Assembly: GCA_030068525.1 (NCBI GenBank)
Contig: JASJOS010000006.1
Coordinates: 310,001-374,000, forward strand
Length of the DNA stretch: 64,000 nt
Reading direction: 5' to 3'
Source: Xanthocytophaga flava
Lineage (GTDB): Bacteria > Bacteroidota > Bacteroidia > Cytophagales > 172606-1
Of the stretch, positions 1 through 9,604 are shown in pieces. The notes beneath the pieces are model-generated. The model worked only from the letters and a program-made list of their open reading frames with translations. It searched no databases and was not told the origin of the DNA. Position 1 is the stretch's first letter. Every line of letters begins with the position of its first letter. Position numbers and translations under genes: made by a program.

Positions 1-2
1 TT

Positions 3-458
3 AGTCCAGGAGGAGAGTTGAAAGCGAGTTATAGCATAGATCCTGAATCGAAAAAAGGTGGTTTGACAGGTGGAGGATTAACAGATGCACGACATTATCA
101 CTGTACATTGGGATTGGTTGCAAACTCTAATGGAGATGTGGTTTTATTATTAAAGTCTCCTCGTGTCATTCAGTCTGAGTCGAATTCATCTACATTCTTG
201 TCTACTATTACCACCACTTCCTATTACTGGCCCCGGTACCAAATCCGTGCTGCTAGGATTAATATGGCAAATGCATCTATCAGTGATGTAAAGATATTTG
301 GCAATGACGACTATTATCTGTTTGATGAATATGGCGATTCTGAAGTAGTGATCAGAGAAGGAGGTACTGAAAACGGAGCCGCTAAACTCATTGTGGTTTG
401 TGAAGGTAGAAAGGAAAAGAAGATATGGTTAGGGAAACTGAACCCTGATAAGTTCTAA
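3..458 (+). CDS. Hypothetical protein, 5'-truncated by window edge
   Basis: The reading frame is open from the left edge to the stop at 456-458, so this is the C-terminal part of a longer protein. The first start-like codon inside is a TTG at 18, and the frame remains open upstream of it. The visible part is about 150 residues, polar, with no membrane segment or recognisable motif; it contains the short Gly/Thr-rich stretch GGLTGGGLTDARHYH near the start and ends with a Lys-rich tail (GRKEKKIWLGKLNPDKF). I do not recognise the family. A terminator hairpin 100 bases downstream closes the transcript. Confidence 0.5.
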   Translation, partial: SPGGELKASYSIDPESKKGGLTGGGLTDARHYHCTLGLVANSNGDVVLLLKSPRVIQSESNSSTFLSTITTTSYYWPRYQIRAARINMANASISDVKIFGNDDYYLFDEYGDSEVVIREGGTENGAAKLIVVCEGRKEKKIWLGKLNPDKF

Positions 459-558
459 TGAATAGAAAAAATACGACAAATGCCGTATGGACTTGCAAAA
501 GAAAAGTATGGTTCTTTGTTGGAAAGAAGGAATAATTATCTTCTGCTCAGTTAAATGC

Positions 559-592
559 AAAATGCCCGTTGTTCTTGCGACAGGCATTTTTT
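559..592 (+). terminator. Intrinsic terminator after the left-edge gene
   Basis: AAAATGCC (559-566) pairs with GGCATTTT (583-590). An inner GTTG/CGAC pairing extends the stem, and a T-run follows (587-592). It lies 100 bases after the stop at 458 and before the plus-strand gene at 685. Confidence 0.7.
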
Positions 593-684
593 ATTTTGCA
601 GGAAATAGTAGCTGCCAAAAGTAACTACCAATAACTTGTTTTGTCAAAAACAGGTTTGAGGCAATACAGAAATTGTTCAAAACA

Positions 685-1623
685 ATGAAAGCAATATTAA
701 AAGACAAAAGCTTCCAACTATCTATTATCCTGACAACTATTTTTATCGGGACAGGAATTGGATTTCTATTTTTAGGACTTGTAGATTATAGTTGGATTCT
801 TTTTGGACTCCTACCGGTTGTTTTGGGAGTAGCAATAGGAACAATGCATGTTCGAAAATATGCACTTTGGGGAGCAATCATTACAACAATTCTTTTACTT
901 ATCGCGATTTATATTCCAGGACTTTCTGGGATAATTTGTATTATTATGGCGATTGGCTTGGTTGTTCCATTTATCTTTTTGGGGTATGTTATTGTCAGAC
1001 TTGCCGATCGATACAAGGTTATCAAAGAAACAAATAAGCTATCAGTTTTAATTTTGCCATTACTGCCATTTCTAATTGCAGCACCAACAGAACATTTTCT
1101 TAAAAAAGAGAAGGAAACTGTTATTGAAGTACGAACGGAGAAAGTATTCAACTATACACCTGATGAAGTATATGATGCAATCAAATCGGTGGATACTCTT
1201 GATGCTGAAAAACCTTTTTTGCTGAAGCTTGACCTCCCTATTCCTACCAAATGCGTTTTAGAAAAAGAAGAAGTGGGGGCTATACGAACTTGCTACTTCA
1301 AAGGTGGACGACTAAGCAATGCTGATTTTGGTGGTGGCACAATTACCGAAAGAGTTACACAATTAGAGCGTGGTAAGGTTTTAAAAATGGATGTTATTGA
1401 CTATAACCTAATTGGGCGAAGATGGTTGGGTTTTAAAGAAGCTATTTATTACTTTGAGCCAGTTGAAAGCAATAAATGCAAATTGATACGTATAACCACT
1501 TACACGTCTGTTTTAACGCCTCGCTTTTATTGGGAACCAATGGAGAAATTAGGTGTAAGCCAAGAACACGATTATGTGTTTAATAATTTGGAAAAAGACT
1601 TAAAAACAAAATACAGAAAGTAA
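685..1623 (+). CDS. Membrane protein with C-terminal SRPBCC-like domain
   Basis: 312 residues from the ATG at 685; an in-frame TTG at 673 would add four residues and is less likely. The N-terminal half is strongly hydrophobic with four predicted membrane helices (within residues 10-110), followed by a short charged linker. The C-terminal 150 residues (from about TEKVFNYTPDEVYDAI) are soluble and look like a START/polyketide-cyclase (SRPBCC) fold, with alternating strands and a typical closing helix (VFNNLEKDLKTKY). Such domains bind hydrophobic ligands, but no ligand can be read from the sequence. The SRPBCC assignment is from pattern similarity, not a search. It is followed 69 bases later by the DUF6157 gene in the same direction. 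Confidence 0.6.
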   Translation: MKAILKDKSFQLSIILTTIFIGTGIGFLFLGLVDYSWILFGLLPVVLGVAIGTMHVRKYALWGAIITTILLLIAIYIPGLSGIICIIMAIGLVVPFIFLGYVIVRLADRYKVIKETNKLSVLILPLLPFLIAAPTEHFLKKEKETVIEVRTEKVFNYTPDEVYDAIKSVDTLDAEKPFLLKLDLPIPTKCVLEKEEVGAIRTCYFKGGRLSNADFGGGTITERVTQLERGKVLKMDVIDYNLIGRRWLGFKEAIYYFEPVESNKCKLIRITTYTSVLTPRFYWEPMEKLGVSQEHDYVFNNLEKDLKTKYRK

Positions 1624-1692
1624 TAGCAGTTAGGTGATAGATTACAAATTATTTGCTGATTTCAAGTGCAACAGCAATTAAACGATAAGGAT

Positions 1693-2124
1693 ATGAGCAA
1701 AGACAAAATTCATACAACAAATTATTTTGACACTTTTATAGAAGTGGCCGAAGACACAAAAGTTAGTTGTGGAACCATCCCAAAATCAAAAGGTGATAAC
1801 AAAACAGTAGCTGAGTTGCAATATGAGTTACTTGTAAATAGCCCTTACACCTTTACTTCTGACGATCTGTTTTTTCAACTTTTTGCAAACAGAAATAACT
1901 TGACAGAGCATGAATATGAAGAAGCAAGAAAAAACTTCTTCTCAAAGGCGCAGCCTTGTTTTCGTTCCTCTCCTTTTACTAAGATATACGGATACGGATT
2001 TGGAGTACACTCAGATAGTGAAGGCAAAGTTGCTATTGTTGGAATGGAAACAGAACGATACCAGAAACTTCAAAGTGACCCCAAAATCAAAAAGCTAAAG
2101 GCAATGCGAACAACTAGAAGATAA
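1693..2124 (+). CDS. DUF6157 family protein
   Basis: 143 residues. The ATG at 1693, with AAGG just upstream, gives an N-terminus MSKDKIHTTNYFDTFIEVA typical of the family; an upstream in-frame GTG at 1666 is rejected. Family features are the IHTTNYFDTFIEVAEDT opening, the central CGTIP and the C-terminal IYGYGFGVHSDSEGKVA segment. The protein is small and soluble with no signal peptide; its function is unknown. It converges on the DsbA-like gene with only one base between the two stop codons, so the two transcripts must overlap at their ends. Confidence 0.75.
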   Translation: MSKDKIHTTNYFDTFIEVAEDTKVSCGTIPKSKGDNKTVAELQYELLVNSPYTFTSDDLFFQLFANRNNLTEHEYEEARKNFFSKAQPCFRSSPFTKIYGYGFGVHSDSEGKVAIVGMETERYQKLQSDPKIKKLKAMRTTRR

Positions 2125-2125
2125 G

Positions 2126-2767
2126 TCAGCTGACAGGAGAAAGCAGTTGGTTTATCGTAAGATAGAGCGGTTCGAATTCTATATAGCCTCTGGTAAGTAA
2201 ATAATTTTGCTTTTCTGTCAGTAAGAGAATAGTAGGAAAGCCAGAAGCACCTAATTCATTTACTATCTTAAATTCTTCTTTTGTCTTTCGAGTATAGTCC
2301 GGATGGTGCATTTTTTTGACAAACTCTTCTCCATCAATGCCAAAAAGTTTTGCCAGAGGGATATATGTTGCATCGTCAGTCAGATCTTTCCCATCATAAA
2401 AAAACGCTTCCTGCAAATGATGAGCAAATTTGACAATATTTTCAGGTTGATAACTCTTAAATGTCGTGAGTGCGATAGATGGTTTTTCGGAGTTCAGTAT
2501 AGCTGTTCCTGGCTCTAAAATATGCTTAACAAATTTCTCCCCGAAGGGAACTCCCGTCTGGCGTTCTATTTCTTTGTAGGCAGTTTTGAGATAGGGAGAC
2601 ACTTGACTGACTGTGCCTGCCTGATTCCCAATATACATGCCTCCGGACAAAATCTCAAAGTGTACTTTATCGTGAAGGGATTCGAAGAGTTTTTGCAGGG
2701 TTGGTCCAAAACCATAACACCAGAAGCAGAGCGGATCGTATATGTATAAAATGGAAGGAAGTTTCAT
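2126..2767 (-). CDS. DsbA-family (FrnE-like) thiol oxidoreductase
   Basis: 213 residues from the ATG at 2767. This start places the CxxC (CFWC, residues 14-17) in the usual position after a first beta strand and the YDPLC segment, as in FrnE/YwbO-type DsbA proteins; an upstream TTG at 2824 would add an unsupported hydrophobic extension. The thioredoxin fold is completed by the helical insert and a cis-Pro segment (GASGFPTILLL). There is no signal peptide, so a cytoplasmic disulfide/isomerase role is likely, by family. It stands alone between convergent and divergent neighbours. Confidence 0.8.
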   Translation of the reverse strand: MKLPSILYIYDPLCFWCYGFGPTLQKLFESLHDKVHFEILSGGMYIGNQAGTVSQVSPYLKTAYKEIERQTGVPFGEKFVKHILEPGTAILNSEKPSIALTTFKSYQPENIVKFAHHLQEAFFYDGKDLTDDATYIPLAKLFGIDGEEFVKKMHHPDYTRKTKEEFKIVNELGASGFPTILLLTEKQNYLLTRGYIEFEPLYLTINQLLSPVS

Positions 2768-2889
2768 AAGACAATAAACTGGTATAGGTAATACAATAAA
2801 AAGAATAGCGTCAACAGTATTCAATTATTCGCTGGAAAATGAAATAAAATACTCATTTTTACTTGCTTAAAAATAATTTTTGACTCCTC

Positions 2890-3420
2890 ATGAAACCCCA
2901 TATTTTTAGAAGTAGTTCCAAGTGGCAACTTCTCTACCTGAGCGGATTGTTCTGTTTCTATAGTTGCAACTCAAAGCAATCCTCTGATGCACAGATACAA
3001 ACGGAGCATTTAGATTCGGCTGTTGTTACTCGGGATACTGTTTTCAGAGATACTGCTACATTCATACCAGGCGAGGCTATAAAAGCGGATACAGTACCAC
3101 AGGTTGTTGTTAGTGCTCCAGACATAGCATGGGAAAAGAAATTTACAGGAAAGATTCAGGGATTTAAGTCACAGGCATTTGAGTTTGCCTTAGAATCTGA
3201 GTCAAGAGTTCAGATTCAGGTTAGAAATAAAAAGCAGGCTGTTTTTAAACTGTATCGTAAAACCTCAGATCTAAACGAGACGGTTGTAAAAGATGACACA
3301 CACACATGGAAGGGAGAATTAGAAAAAGGAGACTATCAGCTAAAGGTTTTTCTTCCTCTGAAATTAGCAGCAAAGAAGAAAAGTGCAGATTTTGAGGTAA
3401 CAGTAAAAGTACTGAAATAG
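2890..3420 (+). CDS. Hypothetical lipoprotein
   Basis: 176 residues. The N-terminus has a short basic region, a hydrophobic stretch (LLYLSGLFCFYSC) and a lipobox-like Cys at about residue 26, so it is probably lipid anchored. The middle is Thr/Asp-rich and likely disordered. The last 95 residues form a beta-rich segment reminiscent of pre-peptidase or jellyroll-type domains (FKSQAFEFALESESRVQIQV; GDYQLKVF). No catalytic motif is visible. It is monocistronic, divergent from the DsbA-like gene and converging on the LRR gene. Confidence 0.6.
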   Translation: MKPHIFRSSSKWQLLYLSGLFCFYSCNSKQSSDAQIQTEHLDSAVVTRDTVFRDTATFIPGEAIKADTVPQVVVSAPDIAWEKKFTGKIQGFKSQAFEFALESESRVQIQVRNKKQAVFKLYRKTSDLNETVVKDDTHTWKGELEKGDYQLKVFLPLKLAAKKKSADFEVTVKVLK

Positions 3421-3436
3421 GAGAGAACCTTCTGGG

Positions 3437-4408
3437 TTAAAATTCAAGATGTACTTTGGGTAATAATTCTGCCAGTCGGCTTTGATTGGTTTGGCTGATT
3501 GGATTCTCTGATAAGAAAATAACAATCAATTGTGACAGATCTTGTAGTGAAGCAGGAAGGTAGATAAGTTCATTTTTATCTAGTCCCAATGCCTGTAACC
3601 CTGTCAACTGGTTAATCTCGCCAGGTATATTTCTTAATTGATTGCCATTCAAATATAACTCTTTCAACTGGCTAAGTTGAAATACTTCTTTGGGAAAGCT
3701 GGTAAATCGATTGTTTGATAACATCATTGATCTAAGTTCATGCAACTGAGAGATTTCAGCAGGAAGTTTTGATAATTGGTTGTCACCCAGATATAATTCG
3801 CGTAACTGAGTAAGAGCCAGAATTTCTTTTGGAAATACTTTGAACTGATTATGAGATAGCATCAACGATCTTAACTGTGTTAAGGCAGACAGATTAGCTG
3901 GTAACTTTGGTATTTGATTATCTGCCAAGTCCAGCACTTCCAGATTGGCCAGATTTAATACTGATTCAGGAAAAAGAGTAAAATCATTATGTGGTAGTTC
4001 CAGACGTTTTAACGTAAAAACAGTTCCTAGTTCTGCTGGTAACTCCTGCAACCTGTTTTGACCCAGATTTAGCTGTTCTAGTTTGGGTAATGAAAGCAAT
4101 ACACTGGGAAAGATAGTGAATTTATTCTCATTGAGATTGATTTCACGTAGCAACTGTAATTTGGCAAGTTCGGTCGGTAGTGTACTTAACTGATTGCTAT
4201 GTAAAATTAGTTTTTTAAGATTCAGAATCTTACCAATTTCTTTGGGTAAAGCTGAGAGTTGTTGTCCTGACAAATAGAGTTCTTCTACTTCCAGCGGATG
4301 TTTTAATGCTTCTTCCAGAGAATGTGCCTCCTTATTGGGATTAGCTGCTATGGTTAGTCCACAGATCAGAAAGAAACTGATTACCAGAAAGAGAGAAAAA
4401 TTTTTCAT
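3437..4408 (-). CDS. Secreted leucine-rich-repeat protein
   Basis: 323 residues from the ATG at 4408, which puts a clean signal peptide (MKNFSLFLVISFFLICGLT) at the N-terminus; the longer TTG start at 4432 is rejected. About eleven repeats of exactly 23 residues follow, of the plant/SDS22 bacterial type (LxxLxxLxLxxNxLxxLPxxI). Successive repeats alternate NxL..LP and NxF..FP, so the true unit appears to be 46 residues. It probably acts in protein binding outside the cytoplasm; the partner is unknown. No C-terminal sorting domain is seen. Confidence 0.85.
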   Translation of the reverse strand: MKNFSLFLVISFFLICGLTIAANPNKEAHSLEEALKHPLEVEELYLSGQQLSALPKEIGKILNLKKLILHSNQLSTLPTELAKLQLLREINLNENKFTIFPSVLLSLPKLEQLNLGQNRLQELPAELGTVFTLKRLELPHNDFTLFPESVLNLANLEVLDLADNQIPKLPANLSALTQLRSLMLSHNQFKVFPKEILALTQLRELYLGDNQLSKLPAEISQLHELRSMMLSNNRFTSFPKEVFQLSQLKELYLNGNQLRNIPGEINQLTGLQALGLDKNELIYLPASLQDLSQLIVIFLSENPISQTNQSRLAELLPKVHLEF

Positions 4409-4641
4409 GCAGATACTACATTTTGCGGCCAAAGTAATAAAAAGACAGATTCATAAAAGTGGCTTTTTTTAGTATTACCTACCTAGTAAGTTTTTACCAA
4501 ATAAAGAGTTGCTTGCCGTTGAGGAATGGAGGATAATAAAAACCAGAAAAGATTTTGGAGCTGAATGGGCACTACAAAGACGTAGTAAACTAACAACTTC
4601 AGTTACAAAATCCTTTCCAGTATGGCTACTAATAGAGGAAA

Positions 4642-6249
4642 TTACTTACGTTCCATATGTTCCGTAGTGGTGAACTCAGAAATAAAATGGAACTGAATTT
4701 CGGGATTATTCCGGATTGTCATATTCAGCTGCCACTCGGTCTCTGCCATATACACACGGTTATTGTCTTTATCAAACGCAATATCTTTGGCTTTGATACG
4801 ACAGAACGCATCTAGCACTTCCTGATTCTCGGAAGTTAACCAACATGCCTTATAAACATTCATCGGGATAAACCGACAGGATGCTCCATATTCGTTTTCC
4901 AGACGATACTGAATCACATCAAACTGGAGTTCACCTACTGTGCCAATAATTTTACGGTTACCAGGTTGTTGAATGAACAACTGGGCAACTCCCTCATCTG
5001 TTAGTTGTTGCACACCTTTCTCCAATTGCTTGGTTTTCATCGGATCAGTATTGATAACTTCCCGGAATATTTCTGGAGAAAAGCTAGGAATTCCTTTGAA
5101 GATCAGATCTTCACCTTCTGTTAGTGTATCTCCGATTTTAAAGTTACCTGTATCATACAAACCGATTACATCTCCAGGGAAGGCTTCTTCGATTACTTCC
5201 TTGTCCTGAGCCAGAAATGCATATGGGTTTGAGAAACGGAAGTTTTTATCCAGACGCACATGGTGGAAAAACTTGTTTCGTTCAAACTTTCCCGAGCATA
5301 CCCGTAAAAACGCAATCCGATCACGGTGACGAGGGTCCAGGTTAGCGTGGATTTTAAAGATAAAACCACTGAACTTGTTCTCTTCCGGTGCTACCACCCG
5401 ATTCACAGACTCTCTGTCATGCGGATGAGGGGCTATGCGGGTAAATGCGTCCAAAAGTTCTTTTACTCCAAAGTTATTAAGCGCACTTCCAAAAAACACA
5501 GGAGCTAGTAAACCTGATTGATACATTTCCAGATTAAAAGGTTCATATACACCTTCTACCAGTTCTACATCTTCACGTAGTTGATTGGCTGCACGTTCAC
5601 CTACTGCCTTGTCTAGTTCCGGGTCATTTAAATCCTGAATGGCTACAATGTCGTCTGAAATTTTTGTTTTGTTTGCACTGAACAAGTACAGACTCTTTTC
5701 ATATAAGTTATACACTCCCTGAAAGTCACTACCCATGCCAATCGGCCATGCCAGAGGTCGAGTGCTGATGTGTAGCTTTTGTTCCAGTTCGTCCAGCAAA
5801 TCAAACGGAGGACGTCCTTCCCGATCCATTTTATTGATAAATATAATTACTGGCGTATCTCTCATTCTGCATACTTCCATCAGACGTTCGGTTTGTTCCT
5901 CAACGCCTTTTACACAGTCAATAACCAGAATTACACTATCCACAGCAGTAAGGGTACGATAAGTATCTTCAGCAAAGTCTTTGTGACCTGGTGTATCCAG
6001 CAGATTTACTTTACAGTTGTTATAATCAAACGACATCACGGAAGTTGCTACTGAGATACCCCGTTGCCGTTCGATTTCCATAAAGTCGGACGCAGCTCCT
6101 TTTTTGATTTTATTCGATTTTACAGCCCCAGCAGTCTGAATAGCTCCCCCAAATAATAGACATTTTTCTGTCAGTGTTGTTTTTCCGGCATCCGGGTGAC
6201 TGATAATGGCAAATGTTCTTCGCTTTTGTACTTCTTCTTTTAAAGACAT
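4642..6249 (-). CDS. prfC: Peptide chain release factor 3
   Basis: 535 residues, normal for RF3, a translational GTPase that recycles RF1/RF2 after peptide release. The GTPase motifs are present: P-loop SHPDAGKTT (residues 17-25), DTPGHKDF (about 86-93) and NKMD (about 139-142). They are followed by the RF3-specific domains, including the C-terminal [15 protein letters not shown] segment. The start ATG at 6249 gives the standard [25 protein letters not shown] opening region. It is probably co-directional with the YfeS-like gene upstream, which ends 62 bases before it. Confidence 0.97.
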   Translation of the reverse strand: MSLKEEVQKRRTFAIISHPDAGKTTLTEKCLLFGGAIQTAGAVKSNKIKKGAASDFMEIERQRGISVATSVMSFDYNNCKVNLLDTPGHKDFAEDTYRTLTAVDSVILVIDCVKGVEEQTERLMEVCRMRDTPVIIFINKMDREGRPPFDLLDELEQKLHISTRPLAWPIGMGSDFQGVYNLYEKSLYLFSANKTKISDDIVAIQDLNDPELDKAVGERAANQLREDVELVEGVYEPFNLEMYQSGLLAPVFFGSALNNFGVKELLDAFTRIAPHPHDRESVNRVVAPEENKFSGFIFKIHANLDPRHRDRIAFLRVCSGKFERNKFFHHVRLDKNFRFSNPYAFLAQDKEVIEEAFPGDVIGLYDTGNFKIGDTLTEGEDLIFKGIPSFSPEIFREVINTDPMKTKQLEKGVQQLTDEGVAQLFIQQPGNRKIIGTVGELQFDVIQYRLENEYGASCRFIPMNVYKACWLTSENQEVLDAFCRIKAKDIAFDKDNNRVYMAETEWQLNMTIRNNPEIQFHFISEFTTTEHMERK

Positions 6250-6310
6250 GTATATTCGTATTTATAATTACTAGTTAAAAATTTTAGTAAGAAAAGGCAT
6301 GAAAATCAAC

Positions 6311-6787
6311 CTATAGGTTTTCTAAAACTTCCAGTTCTTTTTGAAGTATTCTTTTTCGTTGCTCAATCAAATAAAGATCTCCGTAAAACCAATATTCTAA
6401 TACATAATCGCTTAACTGACGTTTGATAACAATTTGTGTAAGCCTTTTTGTTTCACTATCGATAGTGGCAGTCAATAGTATTTGCCCAAAGTATATAGTA
6501 ATCAATTCAAAATCAATTTCTTCAATAATAACTGACCGAACTTCTTCAGGTATGGAATTCGCATCAATATATTCCAAATCTGAAGAATCAATTCCTATAT
6601 CTTTTATCAGTAATTCTCGGATATATTCTATTGCATCTATATCTGGATGTTCTTTTTTCCACTCATAAAAATGACTAAATGCATCACTTCCTTCATCACT
6701 TCCAAAAGGGGCAAACTCATCAGACTTATCCCAGAAAAAGTCCTCCTTTAATACTTGTAAAGCATCTGGATGAGCAATTTCTTTCAT
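6311..6787 (-). CDS. YfeS-like hypothetical protein
   Basis: 158 residues, acidic and soluble. The N-terminal segment FFWDKSDEFAPFGSDEGSDA matches what I recall of the YfeS family (uncharacterised, associated with WGR/MolR-type proteins); the rest is a helical alpha/beta region with no known active site. The ATG at 6787 is the only sensible start. It lies upstream of prfC on the same strand and may be co-transcribed with it. The function is unknown; the family call rests on one motif. Confidence 0.6.
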   Translation of the reverse strand: MKEIAHPDALQVLKEDFFWDKSDEFAPFGSDEGSDAFSHFYEWKKEHPDIDAIEYIRELLIKDIGIDSSDLEYIDANSIPEEVRSVIIEEIDFELITIYFGQILLTATIDSETKRLTQIVIKRQLSDYVLEYWFYGDLYLIEQRKRILQKELEVLENL

Positions 6788-7008
6788 ATAAAAAAAGTAT
6801 CGTGAAATACGTTAGGTATTTGAGATTAACCAATATTATTGAAATAGAAACTTATTATTTTTGGATAAGTAGTACTTCAAATTTGAAAATCAGCACCTGT
6901 CACCAAATGATTTGCAAAATTACGTCTATTCTATTGATTTGCTGCAATTATTTTTCCTGTATCTTGCAAAGATGATTGTTGGTAACTTTAAAAAAGGTGT
7001 TAATCTTT

Positions 7009-7016
7009 TACTTTTG
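7009..7016 (+). promoter_or_regulatory. Candidate -7 box for the MoxR/Bat cluster
   Basis: TACTTTTG matches the Bacteroidota -7 consensus TAnnTTTG and lies 17 bases before the moxR ATG. No well-spaced TTG (-33) is present, so this is only a candidate. Short leaders are common in this phylum. Confidence 0.35.
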
Positions 7017-7033
7017 ATTCTGATACACTACAG

Positions 7034-8035
7034 ATGTCTATATCTTCATCAACTACTCCCAACGCACTAACCGAAAAAGTACAGGAGCAAAGCCTCTGGC
7101 TGGCTACTCTTACCTCAGAAGTAAATAAAGTGATTGTAGGACAGGCTAATATGGTGGAAAAGCTTTTGATTGGTTTGTTGAGTGGGGGGCATATTTTGCT
7201 GGAAGGAGTACCTGGTCTGGCTAAAACACTGGCTATTAAAACACTATCATCGGCTATTCATGCCAAGTTTAGTCGTATACAGTTTACTCCTGACCTGTTA
7301 CCGGCAGATGTGGTAGGAACTATGATTTATAATCTGGCACAAAACGAATTCTTGCCTAAAAAGGGACCAGTATTTGCTAATTTCGTACTAGCAGATGAAA
7401 TCAACCGGGCTCCTGAGAAGGTGCAATCTGCTTTGCTGGAGGCAATGGCTGAAAAGCAGGTAACTATAGGAGATCAGACTTTTAAGCTAGATGAACCTTT
7501 TCTGGTACTGGCTACACAGAATCCAATTGAGCAAGGAGGAACCTATCCACTACCCGAAGCTCAGGCAGACCGCTTTTTACTGAAAGTTCTAATAAGCTAT
7601 CCAGGTAAAGAAGACGAACGATTGATTATACGTCAGCACCAATTATCTGAGCAACAGAAAATTCAGGTTGTATTGAAACCTGAGCAATTACTAGAAGCTC
7701 GCCAAACCGTTAAAAGCATTTATATGGATGAGAAAGTAGAAGATTATATTCTGAATCTCATCTTTGCTACACGTCAACCGGAATCTGTGAAATTGGAAAA
7801 ATTAAAGCCTTTATTAAGCTTTGGGGCTTCCCCACGTGGAAGTATAGGCCTTACAATGGCTGCCAAGGCACATGCCTTTTTACAGCAACGAGCCTATGTA
7901 ACTCCAGACGATGTACGAGCTGTTGTAGCAGAAGTGCTACGTCACCGTATTGGTTTGAGTTATGAAGCACAGGCCGAAACCATACTGCCTGATGATGTAA
8001 TTCGAGAAATTTTAAATGCTGTTCCAATGCCTTAA
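7034..8035 (+). CDS. MoxR family AAA+ ATPase
   Basis: 333 residues. Walker A is GVPGLAKT (58-65) and Walker B is VLADEINR (118-125); the MoxR-typical ATQNPIEQGGTYPLPEAQADRF follows, with a C-terminal lid. MoxR ATPases act as chaperones for proteins with VWA (MIDAS) domains. Here the gene heads a cluster of DUF58, BatA and BatB, all with VWA folds, which fits. The ATG at 7034 is preceded by a candidate -7 box. The next gene starts 65 bases downstream. Confidence 0.95.
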   Translation: MSISSSTTPNALTEKVQEQSLWLATLTSEVNKVIVGQANMVEKLLIGLLSGGHILLEGVPGLAKTLAIKTLSSAIHAKFSRIQFTPDLLPADVVGTMIYNLAQNEFLPKKGPVFANFVLADEINRAPEKVQSALLEAMAEKQVTIGDQTFKLDEPFLVLATQNPIEQGGTYPLPEAQADRFLLKVLISYPGKEDERLIIRQHQLSEQQKIQVVLKPEQLLEARQTVKSIYMDEKVEDYILNLIFATRQPESVKLEKLKPLLSFGASPRGSIGLTMAAKAHAFLQQRAYVTPDDVRAVVAEVLRHRIGLSYEAQAETILPDDVIREILNAVPMP

Positions 8036-8100
8036 TTAATAACAGCTAAACTGAAGAAGTTATTACCTTTGTTGGGTAGTTTTTAATTTTATTATTTAAT

Positions 8101-8703
8101 ATGACCTTTACTGCTGAAGAAATACGTAAGAATTACGAAGGTTTTTCGAATGAGAAGCTAATGCGGATTGCAACCGAAAATGCTGGTACTTTATCACCAG
8201 AAGTTGTGTCTATCCTGAAAGACGAATTGAGAAAACGCCATCTTATAGATGAACATATTGAAAGAAGTATTGCGATACAGGCAAAAGAATTGACAGAACA
8301 GGAATTGGAAGCTTTTATTAATTTAATAGAAACATTGCCTTGTCCAATCTGCTCAACAACATCACAAAGACTGAATCTGAGTTCCGTATTTTCTGTCACT
8401 AGCTTTATCATTATAACCCAATTCAAAGGTAAAAATGTAATTGCATGTCCTGATTGCCTTGTTAAATCGTTAAGGCGTGCTGATACATCAACTTTTCTAC
8501 TGGGATTGTGGGGTATTCCCTGGGGAGTGATTCGATCTGTAAAAGCATTGGTAAACAACTCTATTTCCAGAAAAAGAGTCCATCAGCGTAGTCCATTAAT
8601 GAAGGAATTTGTAAAGTTGAAGAAAGGCGAGATTGAAAGATGGAAGAATGATTCTACAAACTTATTGAATTTGGTAAAGAGGAATAATGAGTATGTGGGA
8701 TAA
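8101..8703 (+). CDS. Zinc-ribbon-like membrane-associated protein in the MoxR/DUF58 cluster
   Basis: 200 residues. The N-terminus is helical (about 1-75). A CPIC pair (about 81-84) and a CPDC pair (about 119-122) then flank a hydrophobic strand-rich segment (SFIIITQF), and a hydrophobic stretch FLLGLWGIPWGVIRSVKAL follows (about 133-152). The paired CPxC motifs suggest a metal-binding ribbon. I recall similar uncharacterised Bacteroidota proteins with the CPxC and GxWGIPWG pattern, but cannot name a domain. Its place between moxR and the DUF58 gene, normally adjacent, makes it an insertion into the operon; no role in it can be deduced. Confidence 0.6.
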   Translation: MTFTAEEIRKNYEGFSNEKLMRIATENAGTLSPEVVSILKDELRKRHLIDEHIERSIAIQAKELTEQELEAFINLIETLPCPICSTTSQRLNLSSVFSVTSFIIITQFKGKNVIACPDCLVKSLRRADTSTFLLGLWGIPWGVIRSVKALVNNSISRKRVHQRSPLMKEFVKLKKGEIERWKNDSTNLLNLVKRNNEYVG

Positions 8704-8740
8704 TGATACAGTAATCATTAATTCAAAAATATAATCTGTT

Positions 8741-9604
8741 TTGATTACTACTGATCTTCTTAAAAAGGTTCAGAAACTGGCTTTTCGGGCCAGATATATT
8801 TCTGAACACCTGTTGGCTGGTCAGTACCACAGCCATTTTCGTGGTAAAGGAATGACATTCAGCGAACTGAGAAAATATCAGTTTGGGGATGATGTGCGAT
8901 CCATTGACTGGAATGTCACAGCCCGGTATCAGGAACCCTATCTGAAAGTGTTTCAGGAAGAGCGGGCACTAAATCTATTGTTGTTAGTTGATGTAAGTGC
9001 CTCAATGAACTTTGGTACATCTTCTCAATCCAAACGGGAGTTGGCGCAAGAACTAGCTGCTGTATTGGCACTGGCTGCACACCAGAATAATGATCAGGTA
9101 GGGCTGGTTTTGTTCAGCGACCAAGTAGAGCATCTTGTTCGTTCTCAAAAAGGGTATCAGCATATGCTGCGTCTGATTCGAGATATGCTGGAACATAAAC
9201 CTGTGGAGAAGAAAACCAATATAGCGGTGGCTTTGCAATTGGCAATGAGTCTGGTAAAGCAGAAAAGCATTGTTTGTATTATTTCCGATTTTGCTTCATC
9301 TGATTACCAGTCTTTATTACAACTGGCATCTGCACGACATGAGGTAATTGGACTCCATGTCTCAGATGTACGGGAAACGGAGTTACCCAATGTTGGGTGG
9401 CTGCCTGTACAAGAAGCAGAGACAGGTGCTAAAGCCTGGTTACCTACTTTTCTGAAAGATACCCGAATTCAATACAACAATTTAGGTTTGCAACATATAA
9501 GAGATACACAAGCTATATTTAAAAGTAGCAAAGCTGATTTGTTGCAGATTCATACCGGAGAAGATTATGTCGACAAGCTTCGAACTTTTTTTGTAACGAG
9601 ATGA
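8741..9604 (+). CDS. DUF58 domain protein (VWA-like)
   Basis: 287 residues. The start is a TTG at 8741: an in-frame stop lies three codons upstream and no ATG precedes the conserved region. DUF58 signatures are GKGMTFSELRKYQFGDDVRSIDWN (about 36-58, given here only as its position and key residues R, D, W, N) followed by a VWA-like domain with DVSAS at 84-88. MoxR-DUF58 pairs are widespread and act with BatA-type membrane proteins in envelope stress or aerotolerance. It overlaps the next gene by the four bases ATGA, indicating translational coupling. Confidence 0.93.
   Translation: MITTDLLKKVQKLAFRARYISEHLLAGQYHSHFRGKGMTFSELRKYQFGDDVRSIDWNVTARYQEPYLKVFQEERALNLLLLVDVSASMNFGTSSQSKRELAQELAAVLALAAHQNNDQVGLVLFSDQVEHLVRSQKGYQHMLRLIRDMLEHKPVEKKTNIAVALQLAMSLVKQKSIVCIISDFASSDYQSLLQLASARHEVIGLHVSDVRETELPNVGWLPVQEAETGAKAWLPTFLKDTRIQYNNLGLQHIRDTQAIFKSSKADLLQIHTGEDYVDKLRTFFVTR

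Noticed and set aside
2765-2824. Upstream TTG start for the DsbA-like gene
   Set aside because: Would add 19 hydrophobic residues without a proper signal peptide; the ATG at 2767 gives the family-typical start.
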